From: an uncultured Chloroflexota bacterium
Lineage (GTDB): Bacteria > Chloroflexota > Dehalococcoidia > Lucifugimonadales > UBA1127
Length of the DNA stretch: 64,000 nt
Direction: 5' to 3'
NCBI GenBank assembly: GCA_913045315.1
Contig: CAJWQJ010000001.1
Location: forward strand, 1 to 64,000
The translations under genes were made by a program, and so were the position numbers. Under the pieces are notes generated by a model. That model saw only the letters and a program-made list of their open reading frames with translations. It ran no database searches and was not told where the DNA came from. Positions 57,558 to 64,000 of the stretch are shown one piece after another. Every line of letters begins with the position of its first letter. The first letter of the stretch is position 1.

Positions 57558-60110
57558 TCATCCACATTTGTTATAACCACATTCTCTACACATGAGGCAC
57601 CCTTCTTGCGAAACCAGCGGCCCGGAGCATTCAGGGCAATTATTCCAGAAACCAGAGTTGGAATTGTTTTCAATTATTTCCTCTGGTTGAGTTATAGTCG
57701 CAATGGGTTCTGGTGATTCTTTATCAAAAAGCTCATACTGTGCTTCAACCAGATTGGGTGTAACCGTTCCGATTGCCCGTGATAATGCTAGTGCTAATGC
57801 ATCTGGTGCTGAACGTACTAATACACCACTATCCCATACTGGATCATCTGTAATACCACGTAATTGATCAACAACTGCTTGAGGGTCAACGCCAGCTCTA
57901 AGAGCCATTGAAACCAATCTTGATATTGCTTCTAATTGAGCAGAGTCCGCACTTCCAGCTTTTCCTAACATTGAAAATAGCTCAAAAGGCTTCTCATTCT
58001 CATCAAAATTAATTGTTATATACATGTTTCCATGTCCAGTTCTTATCCGTTCTGTTATTCCCTGTACGCGAGAAGGGCGCATTCTTGGAACAAGTGGAGA
58101 AGAACCATTACCATTGCCTGATACTGATGCTACAGTTCCAGCAGTTAGGACCTCTTTTTCTCTACTTCCAGCTCTATAAACGGTTATTCCTTTGCATCCA
58201 AGTGTCCATGCCAGTAGATATGAGTTCCTGACTTCTTCTTGGGAGGCTTCATTTGGGAAATTAATAGTTTTGGAAATAGCTGAATCTGTTGATTCTTGAA
58301 AGGCAGCTTGCATCTTAACGTGCCACTCGGGAGAGATATCAGGAGCAGTTGGGAATACATCTTTTGCCCAATCGGGAACCGAAGAATGATCCCGTAATGA
58401 ATTGCCTTCGGATAGATATTCAGTTAATTCGACACTATGAAATCCAGAGCCTTTACTGATTGATTCAAGTGAAGGATCAATGTAGTACAGGGTTTCGCCA
58501 CCGAGAATATTTTGTTTTCTATATGCTAATGCAAAAATTGGCTCTACCCCGCTAGAACAGCCAGCAATCATTGAGATTGTTCCTGTAGGTGCGACGGTGA
58601 GGCGACATGCATTTCTCATAGGAGGGGCCCCTGGATAATCTAGCCGGCTACCTTTGAACGCAGGAAAACTTCCTCGAGTATAAGCTAATTCCGTAGAAGC
58701 TATATCAGCTTCGTCAGAGATGAATCGCATAATTGTTCTGCCAGTTTCAATGCCCTCTTCAGAGTCATATGAAATACCCAAACGAACGAGCATATCTGCG
58801 AATCCCATAACGCCCAGTCCTATTTTTCTTGTGAGTTTTGTCATGTGTTCAATGTTTGGTACGGAGTAAAGGTTGGCGTCTATAACATTGTCTAGAAAAT
58901 GAACAGCGAGTCGAACAATTTTCCTCAGCCGTTCCCAGTCGATCGATCCACCTGAATCATCATACGAAAGCATTTTTGCTAAATTTATAGATCCTAAGTT
59001 GCAAGACTCGTAGGGAAGAAGGGGTTGTTCCCCACATGGATTGGTGGCAGTTATATCACCCAAATGAGGTGTTGGATGGGTTGAATTCACCTTGTCTACA
59101 AATATTACCCCAGGTTCGCCATTTCTCCATGCTCCTTCAACAATCATGTTGAAAAGTTCTCTAGCTGAGCGTTTTCCCACCGTTTCGTTAGTAACAGGGT
59201 CAATAATATCTAATTCTCCATCTGTTTGAACAGCCTCCATGAATGCATCAGTAGCTCCAACGGAGATGTTGTAATTATGTATAAGCCCCTCTTCTGTCTT
59301 GCACGTAATGAATTCTTCAATGTCAGGGTGATGAACATTCATTACAGCCATATTGGCTCCATCACGTTTTCCACCTTGAGTAATCATCGTAGATACTGAT
59401 GAAAGATGTCTTAAAACTTCTATAGGGCCACATGCTTTTCCATGGGTTGTAGCTATTGGAGCACCCTTGGGGCGTAAATGGGAAAGAGGAACTCCAGTCC
59501 CACCTCCAAATTTTTGCACCATAGCTATATCTGTTGCTGTGGCCATAATATCTTCCATGCTGTCGTTAAGGGGTAGAACAAAACAGGCACTTAATGTTCC
59601 AGCTCCCGTACCTGCATTCATCATTGTGGGTGAATTTGGAAGAAATTCTAATCTAGCCATCATTTCATAAAAGGAATCAGCTGTAGACTTTACCAAGTTG
59701 TCTAGTTGAGCTTCTTCAGATTCGGTTTTTGAACTTTCAAAATAAAGTTTATCAATTTTAGCTATTGAGTCAGCGACTCGTTTAAACATCATTGTAGCTG
59801 TTTCTGCAAGATTACCGTCGTTGTCTTTGAGAAGATATCGTTTTTCTAACACGACTCGTGCGTTTTCTGTTATGACGGGTTCTCCTTGGTAATCATCAGC
59901 ATTGGCATTCGCATTAATAATCGCGTTACTAATGATTTCTCTAGCTGAAGACCCGTTGGTATAATTCGATGCTTCCATTGCGGTAACTATGGACGCACGA
60001 ACATCGGGGTCATCTGCAGCTTCCAATGCTCTTCTCAAGGACTCGAGCACACGATCGTTTGGTTCTGGTTCTTCTGAAGATCCGAATGGTTTTCTTTGGA
60101 TGTCTAGCAT
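57558..60110 (-). CDS. nrdJ: Adenosylcobalamin-dependent ribonucleotide reductase (class II, NrdJ)
   Basis: An 850-residue class II reductase that makes deoxynucleotides using a B12-derived radical. Landmarks are NSPTMMNAGTGAGTLSACFVLPL, GGKRDGANMAVMNVHHPDIEEF, NPCGEQPLLPYESCNLGSINL with the active-site Cys and Glu, TVAPTGTISMIAGCSSGVEP, and a Cys-rich C-terminal tail (CPECSGPL, CLMCRECGY, KC) for redox reactivation. The N-terminus lacks an obvious ATP-cone, so overall activity regulation may rest with NrdR. Start ATG follows GAGG. The nrdR gene is 103 bases upstream. Confidence 0.96.
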   Translation of the reverse strand: MLDIQRKPFGSSEEPEPNDRVLESLRRALEAADDPDVRASIVTAMEASNYTNGSSAREIISNAIINANANADDYQGEPVITENARVVLEKRYLLKDNDGNLAETATMMFKRVADSIAKIDKLYFESSKTESEEAQLDNLVKSTADSFYEMMARLEFLPNSPTMMNAGTGAGTLSACFVLPLNDSMEDIMATATDIAMVQKFGGGTGVPLSHLRPKGAPIATTHGKACGPIEVLRHLSSVSTMITQGGKRDGANMAVMNVHHPDIEEFITCKTEEGLIHNYNISVGATDAFMEAVQTDGELDIIDPVTNETVGKRSARELFNMIVEGAWRNGEPGVIFVDKVNSTHPTPHLGDITATNPCGEQPLLPYESCNLGSINLAKMLSYDDSGGSIDWERLRKIVRLAVHFLDNVIDANLYSVPNIEHMTKLTRKIGLGVMGFADMLVRLGISYDSEEGIETGRTIMRFISDEADIASTELAYTRGSFPAFKGSRLDYPGAPPMRNACRLTVAPTGTISMIAGCSSGVEPIFALAYRKQNILGGETLYYIDPSLESISKGSGFHSVELTEYLSEGNSLRDHSSVPDWAKDVFPTAPDISPEWHVKMQAAFQESTDSAISKTINFPNEASQEEVRNSYLLAWTLGCKGITVYRAGSREKEVLTAGTVASVSGNGNGSSPLVPRMRPSRVQGITERIRTGHGNMYITINFDENEKPFELFSMLGKAGSADSAQLEAISRLVSMALRAGVDPQAVVDQLRGITDDPVWDSGVLVRSAPDALALALSRAIGTVTPNLVEAQYELFDKESPEPIATITQPEEIIENNSNSGFWNNCPECSGPLVSQEGCLMCRECGYNKCG

Positions 60111-60213
60111 GATTTACCTCTTTGTATTTTTATCGATTCAGAACAGATATTCACGTGTTCTGGTATTGATTGCTTGTATAATCTCAAGCCAAGCAATGAT
60201 TAATGAATTTGTT

Positions 60214-60771
60214 TTACTTTGATGGTTTAGCCCTTCTTGGAGATAAAGAAATACTTTCTGGTAGTGGAAGTGTTAGTTGAGTACGCTCCAAGGTATCAGT
60301 TTCCTTTATTCCTTTACTCGATGTTTCGTCATCTAAAATATCTTCGATCTCTTTCTGAAAACTTTTGACGTCCTGGAAATTTCTGTAAATACTTGCGAAT
60401 CTAACATATGCCACGTGATCAATTTGCAATAAATGTTCCATAACAAGCTCGCCAATTAGGCCACTAGGAATCTCAATTCTTCCAAGAGACCAAAGCTCTC
60501 TTTCTAAATTATCAATTAAGCGCTCTATATGTTCAGTAGTAACCGGTCGTTTTGTGCATGCACTAAGAACTCCTATATGTATTTTTCGCCTGTCGAATTC
60601 TTCTCTGTGCCCGTCTCTCTTTACCACCATTAGTGAAGAGGCTTGAACACGTTCGGATGTGGAAAACCGAAGGCCGCATAGAGAACACTCGCGCCGTCTT
60701 CTTATACCATCATCTGAATCTCTTGAGTCAGTAACTCGTGATTCTGTGTGGCCGCAGTACGGGCATTGCAT
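60214..60771 (-). CDS. nrdR: Transcriptional repressor NrdR
   Basis: NrdR senses (d)ATP and represses RNR genes. The 185-residue product has the N-terminal zinc ribbon MQCPYCGHTESRVTDSRDS with RRRRECSLCGLRFSTSERV, and an ATP-cone (about 50-135, VVKRDGHREEFDRRKIHIGVLSAC). It has about 35 extra C-terminal residues rich in Pro, Ser and basic residues compared with the usual 150-160. It is upstream of nrdJ on the same strand, with two NrdR boxes before its start. Confidence 0.95.
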   Translation of the reverse strand: MQCPYCGHTESRVTDSRDSDDGIRRRRECSLCGLRFSTSERVQASSLMVVKRDGHREEFDRRKIHIGVLSACTKRPVTTEHIERLIDNLERELWSLGRIEIPSGLIGELVMEHLLQIDHVAYVRFASIYRNFQDVKSFQKEIEDILDDETSSKGIKETDTLERTQLTLPLPESISLSPRRAKPSK

Positions 60772-60794
60772 TAGTGTGGTCTCCCTATTTGTTT

Positions 60795-60841
60795 ACACAA
60801 CTTGTTGTACTAAGTAATCACTCATGCACAACATGTAGTAG
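60795..60841 (-). promoter_or_regulatory. Paired NrdR boxes upstream of nrdR-nrdJ
   Basis: Two 16-base motifs resemble the NrdR box ACACWATATATWGTGT. They are ACACAACTTGTTGTAC at 60795-60810 and GCACAACATGTAGTAG at 60826-60841. Their starts are exactly 31 bases apart, three helical turns, the normal spacing for paired NrdR sites. They lie 24-70 bases before the nrdR ATG and are also upstream of the divergent uppP gene. Confidence 0.78.
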
Positions 60842-60990
60842 CATGCTATGCCAATCCACTAAACGTGTCAAGAGTAATAAACTATAAAAAATGTTAAATT
60901 TTATACAACTGTTTTTAGCAAAATAGATTTGCTTTCAGTTACAATAAATTCTGAATCCTAGAATAAGATGAATAAGCAAAAGGAAAAAAC

Positions 60991-61773
60991 TTGAAAGATT
61001 TAAGGATAGCGATTTTCTTAGGGTTTTTACAAGGAATTACCGAATGGCTCCCAATTAGTTCTGAGGGAGTATTAGTTGTTGCATCAATTGCTTTTTTTGG
61101 ACATGAATTAAGCCAGTCAGTTTCGTATGCTTTGTGGTTACATAGCGGCACCTCGTTGGCTGCTTTTTATGTTTTTCGGAAAGAAATGACTGGAACAATT
61201 CGAGAGTATTTGCTTTTTAATAAAGAGAAATCTGCAAGAAGCGATTTTTTGTTTTTGGCAACAGTGTTTAGTGTAATAGTTGGTGCAATTCTAATGCCCT
61301 ATGCAAAGAATATCCCATTTGGATTTGAAAGTGAAACCATGACGTTAATCGGAATACTAATGTTTTTCACGGGACTAATTCAATTGAAAAAGCCGCGAAA
61401 TGGTGTTCGTTTTGAGGAACATCTTTTGAGAACAGATGCATTTTTTGCCGGGATTGCCCAAGGGTTCAGCATTTTGCCAGGCCTTAGTCGTTCTGCATTA
61501 ACCTTAAGTTGCCTTGCCTGGAGAGGCTTAGACCATCAATCTGCTCTTAGGTTAAGTTTTATGATGAGCATCCCTGTAACTCTTGGGGTTTCTTTGCTCC
61601 AGGGAGTGATTGGAGAAGTTATTGTCTCCAAAGAAATACTGATTGCAGCTGGAGTGAGTTTAATAACTGGAATTACTTCAATGAAAATTTTATTGTTGCT
61701 CACACAAAAAATAAATTTTGGATTCTTTATGGTTCTGACTGGATTGCTAATTATTATTGGTAGCAATTTATAA
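60991..61773 (+). CDS. uppP: Undecaprenyl-diphosphatase UppP/BacA
   Basis: This 260-residue membrane phosphatase recycles undecaprenyl diphosphate for peptidoglycan and other envelope polymers. The BacA motifs are LGFLQGITEWLPISSEGVLVVA near residue 11 and a second GIAQGFSILPGLSRSALTLS near 154, in about eight helices. The usual (E/Q)GLTEFLPVSSTGH is changed here to EWLPISSEGVL, with the His lost, as in the archaeal/Chloroflexi-like branch. The start is TTG after AAGGA. Confidence 0.9.
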   Translation: MKDLRIAIFLGFLQGITEWLPISSEGVLVVASIAFFGHELSQSVSYALWLHSGTSLAAFYVFRKEMTGTIREYLLFNKEKSARSDFLFLATVFSVIVGAILMPYAKNIPFGFESETMTLIGILMFFTGLIQLKKPRNGVRFEEHLLRTDAFFAGIAQGFSILPGLSRSALTLSCLAWRGLDHQSALRLSFMMSIPVTLGVSLLQGVIGEVIVSKEILIAAGVSLITGITSMKILLLLTQKINFGFFMVLTGLLIIIGSNL

Positions 61774-61848
61774 AGAAACAACAGAGGTTTGTAAGTATTT
61801 TATTTGCAGGATAAAATTCAGGTAAAACAGATCAATTTTGAGGCAATT

Positions 61849-62715
61849 ATGACAGGTCTCGATATAGCAATTTCTATATCTCTAATCATCTCAGCCTTTT
61901 TGGGTTGGCGTACAGGTGTTATAAAAGTAATATCATCAGCCGTTGGTATTGGTTTAGGTGTTGTTTTCGCTAGTCGATATGGCAACAAGCTGGTTTGGCT
62001 TGAAAATTTTATTGAAAGCGATTCGATAGTTACTATTGCTGGCTTCTCTGTTATTTTTCTAATAACATTTATAGGTTCAGTACTTTTGGCTAATGCAGTG
62101 AGAAAAATATTGAGTTTCATGCTCTTGGCTTGGGTTGACTCTGCTGCAGGTGCCACAGCAGGAATTCTTACAGCTTCCATAGTTTGGGTTGCGATTATTG
62201 CATTAGTTGGATCTCTTCCTTTTGATGGGCCACGCAACTCTTTTGAAGACTCAAAGGCTGCTGAAGTTTTAACAGATAATAGTTCGTTTTTCTTAATTCT
62301 TTTACCGGACGACTACAAGGATGTAATTTCTTTTATTGGAGCAGACTATACTGTGCCTTCGATTTCAATAATAAATCTTAAACCAAAACTTGACGAAAAT
62401 GGCGGCAAGCTTGAAGCCACTTTAATGGTTGAAAATTCTAACCCATTTGGTGCAAATCTTCGATCTTTGGAGTATGAGCTTTATACAATTGTGGACAATG
62501 TAGAACAATCACTAGGACAGGGATTAAATAAAGAGATATATATAAAAAGAGAATCAGAAACACCTGTAGAAATTTTTATTAACATAAAAGAAAATATTTT
62601 TGACCATGATAACTTTGGTGTTAGGGGAAATGCAGAAATAAAATTTCCCCTAAGCTCAAAATCGGTATCTATTCCATACGATACAGGTATATTTAATAAT
62701 TTATCCCTTAATTAA
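61849..62715 (+). CDS. CvpA-like membrane domain fused to a LEA2/WHy-like domain
   Basis: A 288-residue protein. The N-terminal 130 residues hold four hydrophobic helices with FLGWRTGVIKVISS and AGATAGILTASIVWV, fitting the CvpA family. After a loop, a beta-rich soluble domain (about 170-285, with LEATLMVENSNPFGANLRSLEYELYTIV) resembles LEA2/WHy domains, which is an unusual partner for CvpA. The ATG at 61849, six bases after GAGG, is preferred over a TTG 45 bases earlier. The function is unknown. Confidence 0.75.
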   Translation: MTGLDIAISISLIISAFLGWRTGVIKVISSAVGIGLGVVFASRYGNKLVWLENFIESDSIVTIAGFSVIFLITFIGSVLLANAVRKILSFMLLAWVDSAAGATAGILTASIVWVAIIALVGSLPFDGPRNSFEDSKAAEVLTDNSSFFLILLPDDYKDVISFIGADYTVPSISIINLKPKLDENGGKLEATLMVENSNPFGANLRSLEYELYTIVDNVEQSLGQGLNKEIYIKRESETPVEIFINIKENIFDHDNFGVRGNAEIKFPLSSKSVSIPYDTGIFNNLSLN

Positions 62716-62807
62716 TCTATTTAATAGATCAAAATGACAGAATTAGACATAAGGGTGTACAATCGTTCTTGAGTAATATGTATCAAGCTTTTTAAAGAGG
62801 TAACAGC

Positions 62808-63002
62808 ATGAACTTTATAAGAGGTATTGGGCTTCCAGAATTACTTATTGTTCTTTTTATAGTTCTATTAATTTTTGGAAGCACTAGGCTTCCTAAATTA
62901 GCAAATTCTATGGGTAAAGCTATTAAGGAATTTCGAAAGGGAGCAGGAGAAGGCGAAGAACTTGTATCTAAAAGAAGATCAAAAAACAGTTCAGATAAAT
63001 AA
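62808..63002 (+). CDS. tatA: Twin-arginine translocase subunit TatA/TatE
   Basis: A 64-residue protein with the TatA layout: a short N-terminal transmembrane helix (GLPELLIVLFIVLLIFG), a hinge (GSTRLPKLANSMGKAIKEFRKG), then a charged tail. It forms the export pore for folded, twin-arginine-signal proteins. No tatB or tatC is in the window. AGAGG precedes the ATG. Confidence 0.93.
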   Translation: MNFIRGIGLPELLIVLFIVLLIFGSTRLPKLANSMGKAIKEFRKGAGEGEELVSKRRSKNSSDK

Positions 63003-63031
63003 ATTACTAATGAGTAGTTTAGGAGCTATGA

Positions 63032-63913
63032 ATGGATTTTGGCGGCTTTAGAATAGAAGAACCAATTCCACAACTTGATAACCCCCATATGTTTGTTACT
63101 GTTCGGGATTGGGTCAATGTTGGAAATGTTGGAGCGATGGCGCTGAATTACATGGGTGAATCTTTCGACTCAAAAAAACTTGGAAGAATTGAAAAACCTG
63201 GAATCTACTACGATTTTACTCGATATAGACCCAAACGAAAGAAAGACGGAACATTAAGTGTTCCGAATACTTCTATTAATTACATCAAAACACCAGAAAA
63301 AGAAGATTTTATACTTGTTGATGCTCTTGAACCGCATTGGGATGGCGAAAAGTTTGTTGAGTCCCTTCTTGACCTTGCAAGTTATTTCGGAGTTAAAAGG
63401 TACGCACTAATTGGTGGCATGTATGGAAGTTCGCCACATACAAGACCACTAAAAATGAGTGGAAGAACTACTGAGAAGACGATACAACAAACCTTTGACA
63501 CATTTGGAGTTCAGGAAAGCAAATACGGTGGCACCACTACTATAATGGTTCTTGCAAGTGAGCGTGCGGCTGCACGGGGAATTGATATGATGCATCTTAT
63601 CGTTCAACTTCCTCCTTATGTCCGAGTAGAGGAGTTTTATCGTGGAGGTGAAACATTACTCAAAGTATTAAATTCAATTTACAAACTCAATATTGATTTA
63701 GAAGATGTTGCAGTACAGGCTGATCAGCAGCAAATAGAACTCAATAAAATCGTTGAAGGCAATCCTCAGGTTCGTGCTTTATTGAGACAACTTGAGGCAA
63801 ATTATGATTACCGTGCAGAAGATATCAAAGATTCTTCAGATACAGAAGGATCTACTGAATTGTCCGATGAACTCAGACAGTTTATTAATGATATTGAAAC
63901 TGGTAACGATTAA
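63032..63913 (+). CDS. PAC2 family protein
   Basis: A 293-residue protein of the PAC2 (proteasome assembly chaperone 2) superfamily found in archaea, Actinobacteria and Chloroflexota. The central alpha/beta core includes VTVRDWVNVGNVGAMALNYM, the ELVDALEPHWDGEKFVESLLDLASYFGVK-type segment and YALIGGMYGSSPHTRPL, followed by LIVQLPPYVRVEEFYRGGETLLKVL. Its bacterial function is not established. AGGAG stands before the ATG. It lies 29 bases after tatA. Confidence 0.85.
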   Translation: MDFGGFRIEEPIPQLDNPHMFVTVRDWVNVGNVGAMALNYMGESFDSKKLGRIEKPGIYYDFTRYRPKRKKDGTLSVPNTSINYIKTPEKEDFILVDALEPHWDGEKFVESLLDLASYFGVKRYALIGGMYGSSPHTRPLKMSGRTTEKTIQQTFDTFGVQESKYGGTTTIMVLASERAAARGIDMMHLIVQLPPYVRVEEFYRGGETLLKVLNSIYKLNIDLEDVAVQADQQQIELNKIVEGNPQVRALLRQLEANYDYRAEDIKDSSDTEGSTELSDELRQFINDIETGND

Positions 63914-63973
63914 TGTTTAATCGCTCTGGCTAATGCTTGAGCTTTAGACAAAGTAGATATTAGGAGAACAGAA

Positions 63974-64000
63974 ATGTTTAAAGTTGTTCTTGAAGTTTTT
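63974..64000 (+). CDS. Start of a gene running off the right edge
   Basis: An ATG at 63974 is preceded by AGGAGA and opens a frame MFKVVLEVF that is cut by the end of the window. Only nine codons are seen, so no function can be given. Confidence 0.5.

Noticed and set aside
60111-60213. Separate NrdR boxes directly before nrdJ
   Set aside because: No pair of ACAC...GTGT-like motifs was found in the 103-base gap; control probably comes from the boxes before nrdR.
1-64000. CRISPR arrays, IS elements, integrases or toxin-antitoxin pairs
   Set aside because: No regular repeat-spacer pattern, transposase motifs or flanking duplications were seen on either strand.

Overview
The window is a gene-dense, AT-rich stretch of bacterial chromosome. 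There are no insertion sequences, CRISPR arrays or prophage blocks. The gene set points to Chloroflexota, most likely a marine SAR202/Dehalococcoidia-like lineage, but this is inference from content only, since there is no rRNA here. Clues are a B12-dependent class II ribonucleotide reductase with NrdR, a ThyX-type thymidylate synthase, several related MFS carriers, paired type III CoA-transferases, a PAC2 protein and a TatA-type translocase subunit.

Layout. 1-2.1 kb: a partial MFS carrier, msrA and two small genes. 2.3-6.6 kb: a phosphate block (PiT accessory protein, PiT transporter, PhoB/PhoR-type two-component system) behind an array of 11-bp-spaced Pho-box-like repeats. 6.8-12.4 kb: radical SAM protein, trhO, a small monooxygenase, pseudouridine synthase, VanZ, a dehydrogenase and a phage-type ABA-sandwich orphan. 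12.4-18.3 kb: an isoprenoid block with a polyprenyl diphosphate synthase and the squalene genes hpnC-hpnD-hpnE, followed by a JAMM peptidase. 18.3-24.8 kb: enoyl-CoA hydratase, M20 peptidase, a class III aminotransferase homolog without its PLP lysine, trmL and two MFS carriers. 24.9-31.6 kb: a RecB-like/DEDD double nuclease, two alpha/beta hydrolases, tandem-domain ThyX, sfsA and an HhH glycosylase. 31.6-38.3 kb: two coupled type III CoA-transferases, cupins, recN, a CBS protein and a Gfo/Idh oxidoreductase. 38.5-42.3 kb: two paralogous DivIVA-like coiled-coil proteins, a membrane protein and a ThDP enzyme. 42.3-46.2 kb: a cluster of DnaA-box-like motifs, then obgE-nadD-pyrE, tsaD and tRNA-Glu. 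46.2-53.8 kb: a minus-strand run (MFS, pheT, moeA, sufS, gamma-carbonic-anhydrase-like protein, cyclophilin). 53.9-57.3 kb: a divergent PEP-carboxykinase-like protein with an MscS channel. 57.3-60.9 kb: tRNA-Asp, a 34-bp perfect palindrome and nrdR-nrdJ with paired NrdR boxes. 61-64 kb: uppP, a CvpA fusion, tatA, a PAC2 protein and the start of one more gene.

How genes work together. The phosphate block forms a sensing-and-uptake unit. The prenyl synthase plus HpnCDE can carry C5 units to squalene, although no squalene cyclase is visible. NrdR probably represses itself and nrdJ through two boxes 31 bp apart.

The least explained items are the PEPCK-like protein with an altered P-loop (53.9 kb), the lysine-less aminotransferase homolog (20.5 kb), the ThyX tandem with a divided signature (28.5 kb), the CoA-transferase pair in which one subunit lacks the catalytic Asp (31.6-34.2 kb), the paired coiled-coil proteins (38.6-39.9 kb), and two long perfect palindromes (9.7 and 57.5 kb).
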